A DNA stretch of 64,000 bases from Leptospira sp. (GTDB taxonomy: Bacteria; Spirochaetota; Leptospiria; Leptospirales; Leptospiraceae), in assembly GCA_016742255.1 (NCBI GenBank), contig JACVCB010000007.1, positions 62,001-126,000 on the forward strand. Reading direction: 5' to 3'. The position numbers were made by a program, and so were the translations under genes. The notes below the pieces were generated by a model. It ran no database searches. It saw only the letters and a list, made by a program, of their open reading frames with translations, and was not told the origin of the DNA. Positions 28,916-39,168 of the stretch are shown in pieces. Numbering within the stretch: the first letter of the stretch is position 1; every line of letters begins with the position of its first letter.

Positions 28916-30790
28916 TTATCTACGATCCACTAAGTGGTAGAGCAGTAGATCCACATCCGATGGATCCACACCTGAAATATGTAAGGCAGTTTCCAAATTG
29001 AGTGGTCTATGTTTTTCCAATTTAACAATCGCTTCCGTCTTCAAACCTTTCACACTTGCGTAATCAAAGTCGGTTGGAATTTGAAAGTTTAAAAACTTCT
29101 TACGGTATTCAATCGTTTCCAGTTCTCGTTTTAAATACCCTTCATACTTAACTTCCATTTCCAAAACAGCTTTCTCATCTTCATTCAAAATCGAAAGTTC
29201 AGAAACAATTGGTTCAATGTCTTTGATTTTGATATCCGAACGTTTCAAAAAAGAAGCAAGTGAATGACCAAATTTATAATTGGTGATCTGTTTTTCTTCC
29301 AGGACCTTGGTCAGTTCTTCAGAAGGTTTCATTGCCGAAACAAAAAGATGGGATTTGATTTTTTCAATTCTTGCGTAGCGATCCTTCATCTCTTTATACA
29401 AAGACTCTTCGACAAGACCCATCTCATATCCATACTGCATAAGTCTTTGGTCAGCATTGTCTTGTCTGAGAAGTAGGCGATATTCGGCACGGCTTGTGAA
29501 CATTCGATAGGGATCTTCCACGCCCTTGTAGACAAGATCATCCACAAGAACTCCGATGTAAGATTCACTTCGTTTGAAAAGAATTGGTTCTTCTTTTCTC
29601 ACAGACCGAATCACATTATAAGCGGCAACAAGTCCTTGGGCAGCAGCTTCTTCATACCCAGTGGTTCCATTGATCTGACCTGCATGGTATAGACCCTTTA
29701 CCTTTTTTGTTTCGAGAGTTGGGTTGAGTTCTGTGGGATCCACATAATCATACTCAATGGCATAACCAGGTCGCATGAGTTCTACTTCTTCTAAACCTTT
29801 AATGCTTCGAAGAAACTTCCATTGTACTTCTTCTGGTAAACTAGTGGAGACACCATTGAGATACATCTCGTTTGTTTCGTAACCTTCTGGTTCGATAAAA
29901 ATTTGATGACGGTCTCGTTCTGCAAAACGAACCACTTTGTCTTCAATGGAAGGGCAATATCTTGGACCTATACTTTTGATCTGGCCTGAATACATAGGAG
30001 AGAATTCTAAGTTTTGTTTGATCAGTTCATGAGTGGTATCGTTTGTGTAAGTGATGTAACAAGGAATTTGTTTACGATCAATCTTCTTTGTGGAGAAAGA
30101 AAACGGGCGCGGGTTTTCATCGCCGTCTTGGATTTCAAGTCCATCAAAGTTGATCGAGTTTTTGTGAACGCGAGCAGGGGTTCCTGTTTTCAAACGACCC
30201 AGTCGTAATTCGAATCGTGCCAATGTGTGAGACAAACCTTTTGTGGTTGGTTCACCAATCCTTCCTGATTCTTTTTGGTAAGTTCCAATATGAATCACAC
30301 TGGATAAAAATGTTCCTGTGGTCAGGATCACATGGTTTGTATAAAACGTAAACCCACGACCAGTGATGACACCAGTCACTTGGTTTCCATCCACAATCAA
30401 ATCTTCTACTGTATCTTGTCTGATGGAGAGGTGTTGTAATTTTTCCAACTGGTGTTTCACCATCAGCTGGTATTGTTTTTTCTCTGCTTGTGCACGTGGT
30501 GCCCAAACGGAAGGACCTTTGGATGTATTTAACATCTTGAACTGGATCCCTGTTTGGTCGATCACTCTACCCATAAGTCCACCAAGGGCATCCACTTCAC
30601 GAACCATATGCCCCTTTGCAATCCCGCCAATCGCTGGGTTACAACTCATCTGCCCAATTGTATCTAAGTTCATTGTGATGAGTAAGGTTTTGAGACCAGC
30701 TTTAGCAGAAATATAAGCGGCTTCAGTTCCAGCATGACCTGCGCCGACAACGATACAATCAAATTGGTTGGGATAAAAGGAAGGATTCAT
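28916..30790 (-). CDS. mnmG: tRNA uridine-5-carboxymethylaminomethyl(34) synthesis enzyme MnmG (GidA)
   Basis: 624 aa. The FAD-binding motif is [20 protein letters not shown]. The GidA signature is [41 protein letters not shown] and the C-terminal MnmE-binding region (residues 550-624) are present. With MnmE it forms cmnm5U34 in tRNAs. Here mnmG is separated from rsmG-parAB by one exported-protein gene, a small rearrangement of the classic origin-linked gidA-gidB-soj-spo0J order. It ends at a good terminator. Confidence 0.98.
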   Translation of the reverse strand: MNPSFYPNQFDCIVVGAGHAGTEAAYISAKAGLKTLLITMNLDTIGQMSCNPAIGGIAKGHMVREVDALGGLMGRVIDQTGIQFKMLNTSKGPSVWAPRAQAEKKQYQLMVKHQLEKLQHLSIRQDTVEDLIVDGNQVTGVITGRGFTFYTNHVILTTGTFLSSVIHIGTYQKESGRIGEPTTKGLSHTLARFELRLGRLKTGTPARVHKNSINFDGLEIQDGDENPRPFSFSTKKIDRKQIPCYITYTNDTTHELIKQNLEFSPMYSGQIKSIGPRYCPSIEDKVVRFAERDRHQIFIEPEGYETNEMYLNGVSTSLPEEVQWKFLRSIKGLEEVELMRPGYAIEYDYVDPTELNPTLETKKVKGLYHAGQINGTTGYEEAAAQGLVAAYNVIRSVRKEEPILFKRSESYIGVLVDDLVYKGVEDPYRMFTSRAEYRLLLRQDNADQRLMQYGYEMGLVEESLYKEMKDRYARIEKIKSHLFVSAMKPSEELTKVLEEKQITNYKFGHSLASFLKRSDIKIKDIEPIVSELSILNEDEKAVLEMEVKYEGYLKRELETIEYRKKFLNFQIPTDFDYASVKGLKTEAIVKLEKHRPLNLETALHISGVDPSDVDLLLYHLVDRR

Positions 30791-30958
30791 ATTATGTCTT
30801 CTTAGTGTAACGATTCTTATGTCTTATGAAAAATAAGGAGAGTTAAGACCACTCTCTAGAACGATATCAAAACCATCGGCGTATGCTTCGAGAGAAAAAA
30901 AGATAAAATTCATTTTCTAATTTTGAAACTCCAGAAGATTGGAAGGATAGGAATCTCA

Positions 30959-31882
30959 ATGGCTCAGAATTCATTTCCGTATACATACTTTGAAGGCAAA
31001 ATTGTTCCGTCAGAAGACGCGAAAGTTAGTGTCCAAACCCACGCTCTCCAATATGGCACAGGTGTCTTTGGAGGAATCAGAGGTTACTACAACGAAGCAA
31101 AAAAAAATCTATATGTGTTTCGGTTAGCAGAACATTGTAAAAGACTTGTGAACTCCACAAAGATCATGCAACTTCAAATCAAAATCACACCTGAAGAAAT
31201 CCAATCGATCATTTTGGACCTTCTCAGAAAAAATGAAGCCAAACAAAATGTTTACTTAAGACCTTTCATTTATACTTCAGCATTACAACTTTCACCACGG
31301 TTTCATGACGTAAAAGCAGACATCACTGTGTATGCTTTAAAACTGGATGACTATTTAGATACACAAAATGGACTCACAACAATGGTGTCCTCTTGGCAAC
31401 GATTCTCAGACAACCAAATCCCAACTTTATCTAAAGTAAGTGGTGGGTATGTGAACTCTGCTCTTGCTAAATCAGAAGCAGTTCAAAATGGAATGGATGA
31501 AGCAATCTTTCTTGATGCAAGAGGATTTGTATCAGAGGGTTCTGCTGAAAATTTATTCATCGTTCGTGATGGTGTGATCCATACACCAACTATTCCTTCT
31601 TCTATTCTTGAAGGGATCACACGTAGAAGTATCATACAAATTGCAAAAGATTTGGGATACCAAGTCATAGAAAGAGACATCGCAAGATCTGAACTTTATA
31701 TCGCTGATGAATTGTTTTTTTCAGGTACGGGAGTGCAAGTAGCCTGGGTGAAGGAAGTGGATAGAAGAGTGATTGGAAATGGAAACATCGGTCCCATCAC
31801 TAAAAAAATCCAATCTGTCTTTTTTGAAACTGTACGTGGTGAACAACCAAGTTACATGAATTGGCTCACTCCGGTGTATTAA
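30959..31882 (+). CDS. ilvE: Branched-chain amino-acid aminotransferase (class IV)
   Basis: 307 aa from ATG 30959 (AAGGATAGGA upstream). Fold-type IV PLP enzyme: VQTHALQYGTGVFGGIRGY near the N-terminus, the PLP lysine in SKVSGGYVNSALAKSEA, and EGSAENLFIVRDG and LEGITRRSIIQIAKDLG. It catalyses the last step of Leu/Ile/Val synthesis and the first of their breakdown. It is followed 6 bp later by holB, so the two are co-transcribed. Confidence 0.92.
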   Translation: MAQNSFPYTYFEGKIVPSEDAKVSVQTHALQYGTGVFGGIRGYYNEAKKNLYVFRLAEHCKRLVNSTKIMQLQIKITPEEIQSIILDLLRKNEAKQNVYLRPFIYTSALQLSPRFHDVKADITVYALKLDDYLDTQNGLTTMVSSWQRFSDNQIPTLSKVSGGYVNSALAKSEAVQNGMDEAIFLDARGFVSEGSAENLFIVRDGVIHTPTIPSSILEGITRRSIIQIAKDLGYQVIERDIARSELYIADELFFSGTGVQVAWVKEVDRRVIGNGNIGPITKKIQSVFFETVRGEQPSYMNWLTPVY

Positions 31883-31888
31883 AACAAA

Positions 31889-32821
31889 ATGTCTGATACT
31901 TTGTTTTCATTCGGACAAGTGTCAGGCCAAGATGTTGCACTGACGTATTTAAAATCGTTTTTAAAAGACCGATCCAAAATTCCTGGTTCTATCATATTCC
32001 ATGGACCTGATGGAGTAGGGAAGTGGCTTGCAGCAGAACGATTCGCAAGGCAAATTCTTTGTTTAGAAGGAACCTCTTGTGGAATCTGTGATTCATGCAG
32101 ACAATTTATGCGAGGTGTGCATCCCGATTACATCCAATTCCCTCGACGAAAAAATATTGCGATCGGAAAAGAAAAGGATCCAGAAGAGTTTACGATTCGT
32201 TGGTTACTATCCGCAAGAATTCCTTATAAACCACATACATCCGATTATCGAATCGTTTTATTTCCAGAAGCCAATCGGATCAACAATGAAGCTGAAACAA
32301 CTTTATTAAAAACGTTAGAAGAACCACCACCACATACAAAATTCATTCTCATAGTCAATGACCTTCATAATTTAAAACAGACGATTGTATCTCGTTCGGT
32401 TTGTATTCCGTTTCATTATCTCCCACAAGAAGAGATTAAAAAAATCAGAAGGAATGAAATCGCGGAATCAAAATTGTATTATGGTGGATCACTCAATCCA
32501 TTTGAAATTGCAGATGAGTTTTTAGAAGAATGGCATGAAAACGTAAGGGAACATTGCCATGATTCCATACTCTTATTTAAATTGGAAAATTGGGTGAGAG
32601 ACCAATTAGGTGAGTTTCGTTCCAATAAAGAAGGTCTCACAGGAATTGATTTTTTAGAAATGATTTGTTTGTTATTACTCTATGAATACAGACAAAAAAA
32701 CTTTGAAGCTAATATAGGTAGAATCGAAGCCATCCTCGACTTCAAATTGAAACTCCATTATGAAATTCCTGCATTAGAATATGTTCTTTTATCACAATTA
32801 TTTTTACGTCTTGCAACTTAA
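31889..32821 (+). CDS. holB: DNA polymerase III subunit delta' (clamp-loader)
   Basis: 310 aa. The P-loop-like segment GPDGVGKWLAAERFA has Trp where ATPases have Thr/Ser, in keeping with delta' being a non-hydrolysing subunit. A zinc module (CGICDSC) and the sensor stretch [23 protein letters not shown] with LKQTIVSRS follow. It assembles with DnaX and HolA to load the sliding clamp. dnaX, holB, dnaN and holA are all encoded in this window. Confidence 0.92.
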   Translation: MSDTLFSFGQVSGQDVALTYLKSFLKDRSKIPGSIIFHGPDGVGKWLAAERFARQILCLEGTSCGICDSCRQFMRGVHPDYIQFPRRKNIAIGKEKDPEEFTIRWLLSARIPYKPHTSDYRIVLFPEANRINNEAETTLLKTLEEPPPHTKFILIVNDLHNLKQTIVSRSVCIPFHYLPQEEIKKIRRNEIAESKLYYGGSLNPFEIADEFLEEWHENVREHCHDSILLFKLENWVRDQLGEFRSNKEGLTGIDFLEMICLLLLYEYRQKNFEANIGRIEAILDFKLKLHYEIPALEYVLLSQLFLRLAT

Positions 32822-32877
32822 TCGAATTTAAAGTGATTCAATGAATCTTTATATGAAGGAATAAAGAACACCTAACA

Positions 32878-32891
32878 CACAACATGTGGTG
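32878..32891. promoter_or_regulatory. Imperfect palindrome upstream of dnaA
   Basis: CACAACATGTGGTG, symmetrical at 12 of 14 positions, in the 216-bp gap between holB and dnaA. With the next palindrome it makes a two-site arrangement that could bind a dimeric regulator. No known regulator is matched. Confidence 0.35.
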
Positions 32892-32894
32892 AAT

Positions 32895-32909
32895 TTCTGT
32901 CAAACAGAA
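32895..32909. promoter_or_regulatory. Perfect 6-3-6 inverted repeat upstream of dnaA
   Basis: TTCTGT caa ACAGAA lies 4 bp after the previous palindrome and about 130 bp before the dnaA start. It could be an operator or a hairpin in the holB 3' region. Confidence 0.4.
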
Positions 32910-32977
32910 TAAGGGACATAATTTTTTTATTCGGTTCGACTATTTTTAACAGTTTGGAACGTTTCCCGATTTTTCAT

Positions 32978-33008
32978 TTGAATTCTGCCTACTTGCTAAA
33001 AGTATAGT
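32978..33008 (+). promoter_or_regulatory. Candidate dnaA promoter
   Basis: TTGAAT (-35-like) and TATAGT (-10-like, 33003-33008) are 19 bp apart, ending about 30 bp before the dnaA start codon. The spacing is on the long side. Confidence 0.35.
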
Positions 33009-33037
33009 ACCCGATTTCACATTTAGGGCGGAGAAAC

Positions 33038-34363
33038 TTGGACAAACGTTGGGAAGAAATTTTAGAAGAAATATCGAAACAGATACCTCCCAAGTACTTT
33101 TCCAATTTCATTGCACCACTTCGTTTTGACAAATGGGAGAACCAAGTGGTTCACGTAATGGCTCCATCCAGCGGAATCAAACGCCATGTGGAAACTAAAT
33201 ACATCAGTTTCATTGAAGAAGCTGTTTACCAAGTGGTTGGTGATAAATTTAAAGTATCCATTCTTACGGAATCGGAAACATCTTCACATGTTTTAAAAGA
33301 AGTTATACAATCCAAGTTTGATGATTCCGACTCTGATCTCAATCCAGAGTATATTTTTAGTAATTATATCACTTCAGATTCCAACAAAATTGCTTTCACT
33401 GCCGCAAAAAGTGTCGTGGAACAACCAGGGAAATACAATCCATTGTATTTGTTTGGACCTGTTGGAGTTGGAAAAACCCATTTACTCCACGCTATCGGAA
33501 ATGAGATCAAAAAAAAGGATCCTTGGAAAACAGTTAGGTATGTAAATAGTACCTCGTTTTTGAATGAATTCATTTTTACTGTCAGACAAAACAATCGAGA
33601 ATCTTTGGAATCATTTAAGATTCGTTACCAGTCATATAATGTTTTGTTATTTGATGACATTCAGTTTTTGAATGGTGGAGCAGAAAAAACCCAAGAAGAG
33701 TTTTTTGCGCTCTTTAATTTTCTATATGATCGCAAAAGACAAATTGTCATCGCATCAGACAGACCAAGTTATGAACTCCCTCTCCATGAAAGGCTCAAAT
33801 CTCGCTTTGTGCATGGATTACAAGCCGACATTAAATCCCATGATTTGGAACTTCGTAAGTCATTATTAAAATCTAATTTTTCAGAATACAATATTCCTGC
33901 TAGTGACGGATTACTCCATTGGCTCGCCGAACGATTAGAAGGTGATTCCCGTGCCCTGATTGGTATTGTAAATGATTTGGTGATGTACAAAAAAGCGTAT
34001 GAGTATTTTTTACTCACCGAAGACAAAATCAAAGAAATTGCCGAAGCTCGATTTCTCACGAATAAAAAACGAATTGGATTTAGTCCGGATATGGTCATTG
34101 ATTTAGTCTGTGAAAGGACAAATGTAGCCAGAAAGGATTTACTCGGAAAAAGTAGAAAAGCTGACTTTATTCCGCCACGCCATCTTTGTATGCTCCTCCT
34201 TCACGATGTTTTGAATGTTCCAAAAGCCCAAATTGGTAGGATTTTTTCCACAACCCATTCAACAGTCATTCATGGGATCGATAAATTCAAAGAACGTAAG
34301 GCATCTGAACCGCTCTGGGAAGATCTCTTTCAGACCATCAAACACAAGATTAGTTTCCAATAA
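33038..34363 (+). CDS. dnaA: Chromosomal replication initiator DnaA
   Basis: 441 aa. Domain I is at residues 1-80, followed by a short linker. The AAA+ domain has Walker A GPVGVGKTHLL and Walker B VLLFDDIQFL. Domain IV runs from about residue 350. The start is TTG 33038 after GGCGGAG. Domain IV is unusual: where most DnaA proteins read FGGRDHTTV, this one reads FSTTHSTV (residues 403-410). GRD is gone, one residue is missing, and only His407 and a Thr keep place. These residues contact the DnaA box in E. coli, so the recognition sequence may differ here. Confidence 0.97.
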   Translation: MDKRWEEILEEISKQIPPKYFSNFIAPLRFDKWENQVVHVMAPSSGIKRHVETKYISFIEEAVYQVVGDKFKVSILTESETSSHVLKEVIQSKFDDSDSDLNPEYIFSNYITSDSNKIAFTAAKSVVEQPGKYNPLYLFGPVGVGKTHLLHAIGNEIKKKDPWKTVRYVNSTSFLNEFIFTVRQNNRESLESFKIRYQSYNVLLFDDIQFLNGGAEKTQEEFFALFNFLYDRKRQIVIASDRPSYELPLHERLKSRFVHGLQADIKSHDLELRKSLLKSNFSEYNIPASDGLLHWLAERLEGDSRALIGIVNDLVMYKKAYEYFLLTEDKIKEIAEARFLTNKKRIGFSPDMVIDLVCERTNVARKDLLGKSRKADFIPPRHLCMLLLHDVLNVPKAQIGRIFSTTHSTVIHGIDKFKERKASEPLWEDLFQTIKHKISFQ

Positions 34364-34387
34364 ACTGTGACTAACAACGCGAAAGTC

Positions 34388-34396
34388 TGTCGATAA
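34388..34396 (-). promoter_or_regulatory. DnaA-box-like site TTATCGACA
   Basis: The minus strand reads TTATCGACA, 8/9 to the E. coli box TTATCCACA with C to G at position 5. It is the first of a tandem pair spaced 11 bp apart. Confidence 0.6.
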
Positions 34397-34398
34397 AC

Positions 34399-34407
34399 TG
34401 TCGATAG
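34399..34407 (-). promoter_or_regulatory. DnaA-box-like site CTATCGACA
   Basis: The minus strand reads CTATCGACA; it is the second copy of the CTGTCGATA tandem repeat, one helical turn from the first. Confidence 0.5.
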
Positions 34408-34567
34408 GACATAGTTAGGACTTATGGTTCCAACTTTGTCTGCTAAACTGTTCAAAGGGACATAAATATTCACACTTGCCAAATAGAAAAAAACTGACAT
34501 AATTCAATAAAAATTGAACTTTCCAGGCTTTATCGACATACTGACAGAACCAACGGAAACGACATAA
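34408..34567 (+). repeat. Dispersed GACATAA repeats in the origin gap
   Basis: GACATAG at 34408 and GACATAA at 34459, 34496 and 34561. A further copy at 32917, as GGGACATAA, lies upstream of dnaA and is identical over nine bases to that at 34457. They may be secondary initiator sites or chance in AT-rich DNA. Confidence 0.4.
34530..34538 (+). promoter_or_regulatory. DnaA-box-like site TTATCGACA (opposite orientation)
   Basis: Identical to the first box but on the plus strand, 23 bp before the AT-rich stretch. Confidence 0.6.
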
Positions 34568-34595
34568 TATATATAAAGATATATAAAATAAATAA
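34564..34595. other. AT-rich stretch, possible DNA-unwinding element
   Basis: 32 bases with a single G (34578), just before the dnaN ribosome site (AGAGG). It has the position and composition of a DUE. Confidence 0.5.
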
Positions 34596-34609
34596 GAAGA
34601 AGAGGAAAA

Positions 34610-35728
34610 ATGAAATTCACTGTCAATACTACAGAATTCCTAAAAGCAATTAACTCAGTGGATGGAGTGATCTCTGTCCGAGAGATCAAGTCTGCTCTCT
34701 CCAATTTAAAAATCCAAACTGGGGAGAACGAAGTGTATTTATCTGCGACGGATTTAGAGATCGCAATCAAAACTTCTGTTCCATCCACTATCGGAGAAAA
34801 AGGGACTGCATCCCTTCCTGCAAAACAACTCTCCAGTATTTTTAAAAATTTAAACTTTGACACAAGTTTACTCACAACTACAGAACAATCTGAAAATTCA
34901 GAAACCACTATCACTGATGCTTCTGGAAAAATGGATACAAAGTTCAAAGTGAACGGTATTGATTCAGAAGATATCAAAACCATTCCAAAAGTGGAAGAAT
35001 CAAGTGTGGTTGAATTCCCTTGCCAAACCATTCGAGAAATGTTTCGAAAGACTTCTTATGCAATGGCGATTGAAGAAACACGTTTTGTATTCAATGGATT
35101 ATTTTTAAAACCAGATAACACGGATCTCATTGTGGTTGGAACAGATGGTAGACGATTATCTAAAATTGTTCGTAAATTTCCAAAACAATTCCCATTCAAA
35201 AATGGAGTGATCATTCCTCATAAAGCAGTTCGCGAAATGCTCAAAATGATGGAAGGAAAGGAAACAGCAAAAATTGGTTTTGTTGAAGAACAAATTTATG
35301 TTTCTTCAGGAAACGTAGAACTTCTATTCAAACTCATTGATGGAAACTTCCCTGATTACGAACAAGTGATTCCAAAACAAACGACAGAATCAGTTCGTGT
35401 GGTAAAAGCTGATTTTTTAACCTTCTTAAAACAAGCATTGATCTCTGCAGAAGAACCTTCTAAACAAATTCGTTTGGCTTTTACAAAAGGAAATGTAAAC
35501 ATCAGCTCTTCCAATCCTGGAACCATGATGTTTGATCACAATATGCCAATTGAATACAATGGTGAAGCAATCACTATTGCCTTTAAAGGGGATTATTTAA
35601 GTGATGTGGTAAAAGCAGTAGATGACCCCGAAGTCATATTGGAATTCACAACTTCCAGTGCACCTGTGTTGTTTAAGGATCCTTCTGACAGTGACTTTGT
35701 TTCTGTCATCATGCCAATGAAACTTTAA
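34610..35728 (+). CDS. dnaN: DNA polymerase III sliding clamp (beta subunit)
   Basis: 372 aa, the three-domain clamp length. Visible family segments are SALSNLKIQ, RFVFNGLFL, VGTDGRRLSKI, IDGNFPDYEQVIP and the C-terminal VSVIMPMKL. It encircles DNA as a dimer and tethers polymerase III. Its stop overlaps the recF start by one base (TAATG), so translation is coupled. Confidence 0.98.
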   Translation: MKFTVNTTEFLKAINSVDGVISVREIKSALSNLKIQTGENEVYLSATDLEIAIKTSVPSTIGEKGTASLPAKQLSSIFKNLNFDTSLLTTTEQSENSETTITDASGKMDTKFKVNGIDSEDIKTIPKVEESSVVEFPCQTIREMFRKTSYAMAIEETRFVFNGLFLKPDNTDLIVVGTDGRRLSKIVRKFPKQFPFKNGVIIPHKAVREMLKMMEGKETAKIGFVEEQIYVSSGNVELLFKLIDGNFPDYEQVIPKQTTESVRVVKADFLTFLKQALISAEEPSKQIRLAFTKGNVNISSSNPGTMMFDHNMPIEYNGEAITIAFKGDYLSDVVKAVDDPEVILEFTTSSAPVLFKDPSDSDFVSVIMPMKL

Positions 35729-36831
35729 TGTTTCTTAAGAAAATCTACATTAAGAATTTTCGTAACCACGAAGAAACACAACTCACATTCAAATCACGTC
35801 TTGTCTTCTTCATTGGAAACAATGGAGAAGGCAAAACAAACTTACTAGAATCTATCTCCCTTTTATCTTACTTAAAAAGTTTTCGTGAATCAGATCAAAA
35901 CCAACTTTTACGTTGGGATACAACTGACACTTTTATCCGAGCTGAATTTGAATCAGAAGGGAATGATTTTCTTTTTGAATATGGGATTGAACATTCCTAT
36001 ACAAAACGAAAAAAACTAAAAGTGAATGGGGAAGAGTTTAAAAAAATTTCCGACTATGTAGGATACTTTCGTTCGATTGTGATGAGCCCACCTGATATCC
36101 TCATCATTGAAGATGGGAATGTGGAAAGGCGCCGATTTTTAGATGCATTCATTTCTTCTACAAACCGTTACTATTTAAAACAACTCATTGAATATGATCG
36201 ATTGGTAAAACAACGAAATGCTGCTTTAAAAAGAGAAAATGCAAGTGATCGTGAAATTGGTATTTGGGATGAACCGATCATTGAGCATGATGCAGAAATT
36301 CGTGAGATACGAACAAAAACCATTGAAACTTTAGCAGGGTACTTCCACCAAAATCTTTTACAACTCAGTTCCGGAAAAGATCCATTTTATCTTACCTATA
36401 AACCAAATGTATCTTCGAAGGAAGAACATAGACAAAAACTATTCGATAACTTACGAAAAGACAAAGCAATAGGATACACTAGTTGTGGAAACCACCGTGA
36501 CACTTTACCAATAGGATTTGATGACAAAGACTTAAGTGGTTTTGGATCCCAAGGGCAAAAACGAAGTGCGGTCATTGCTTTAAAAACAGCCTGTTTCCAA
36601 ATGATTCGTGATACAACTGGTGAAGCACCCGTTCTTCTCATTGATGATATCATCAGGGAACTGGATGTAAAAAGAAGGGAATACTTTGTGAATCTAATTT
36701 CAGAATGTGGTCAGGCATTTTTTACAACCACGGATTTAGAAGGAATCAATGAGTATGTCGGAAACCTAACAGTTGATAAAGAAATATACCAAATTGAATC
36801 TGGGAAAGTGAAGGAACTCACTGAAAAATGA
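35728..36831 (+). CDS. recF: DNA repair and recombination ATPase RecF
   Basis: 367 aa SMC-like ATPase. Walker A is GNNGEGKTNLLE at about residues 30-41. The signature region is LSGFGSQGQKRSAVIALK, and Walker B is VLLIDDIIRELD. It loads RecA at gaps with RecR (14.7 kb in this window). It lies between dnaN and dciA with overlapping ends on both sides (ATGA overlap with dciA). Confidence 0.97.
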   Translation: MFLKKIYIKNFRNHEETQLTFKSRLVFFIGNNGEGKTNLLESISLLSYLKSFRESDQNQLLRWDTTDTFIRAEFESEGNDFLFEYGIEHSYTKRKKLKVNGEEFKKISDYVGYFRSIVMSPPDILIIEDGNVERRRFLDAFISSTNRYYLKQLIEYDRLVKQRNAALKRENASDREIGIWDEPIIEHDAEIREIRTKTIETLAGYFHQNLLQLSSGKDPFYLTYKPNVSSKEEHRQKLFDNLRKDKAIGYTSCGNHRDTLPIGFDDKDLSGFGSQGQKRSAVIALKTACFQMIRDTTGEAPVLLIDDIIRELDVKRREYFVNLISECGQAFFTTTDLEGINEYVGNLTVDKEIYQIESGKVKELTEK

Positions 36832-37151
36832 AAAAAGTAGAACTCTCAGAACTGTTTCAAAGTCTGGAAAAACTTGGTCTAGATCGTGAAACAGTTTTCC
36901 AAGACCAAATCCTCAAAAAACTTCGCTTACAATGGAATGAGATTGTAGGAGAAGTTTTTGGAAAACAGAGTTTTCCTAAAGGCATCGATGGAAAAAAACT
37001 GACAGTCGTTTGTCGTCATTCTATGGTCTCCCAAGAATTGGAGTTCCAAAAATCGGAACTTTTACTAAAAATCAATCGAATCACAAGCCCAGTTTTATTG
37101 GAAAAAATCCAATTCAAAACGGGAAATGAATTCCAAAATCCAAGGTCTTAA
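36828..37151 (+). CDS. dciA: DciA-type (DUF721) replicative-helicase loader/operator
   Basis: 107 aa. The DUF721 pattern is visible: LRLQWNEIVGEVFGKQSFP, GKKLTVVCRHSMVSQELEF and LLLKINR. DciA is the widespread ancestral partner that assists DnaB loading in bacteria lacking DnaC/DnaI. The position between recF and gyrB supports a replication role. I infer it is the helicase loader of this organism; no dnaC/dnaI-like gene is in the window. Confidence 0.85.
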   Translation: MKKVELSELFQSLEKLGLDRETVFQDQILKKLRLQWNEIVGEVFGKQSFPKGIDGKKLTVVCRHSMVSQELEFQKSELLLKINRITSPVLLEKIQFKTGNEFQNPRS

Positions 37152-37223
37152 ACCTTCCGTTTCCCCCCGATTTCACTTGCCCTTCGAGAGTGTTTCTAGG
37201 ATACTTCCTATAGGGTATCTTAA

Positions 37224-39149
<1,926 letters not shown>

Positions 39150-39168
39150 TCGGAATTAGGAAAATCAA

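Larger units (their letters stand above)
34364..34609. other. oriC: Candidate oriC between dnaA and dnaN
   Basis: A 246-bp non-coding gap holding three DnaA-box-like 9-mers of the form (T/C)TATCGACA, four GACATA(A/G) repeats, and a very AT-rich stretch directly before dnaN that could unwind. dnaA-dnaN gaps are origins in many bacteria, and parAB/parS, mnmG and rsmG flank the region. Function is inferred from layout only. Confidence 0.65.

Noticed and set aside
34504..35031. 175-codon minus-strand frame opposite dnaN and the origin gap
   Set aside because: It runs antisense to dnaN; composition and lack of start signals argue for a shadow.
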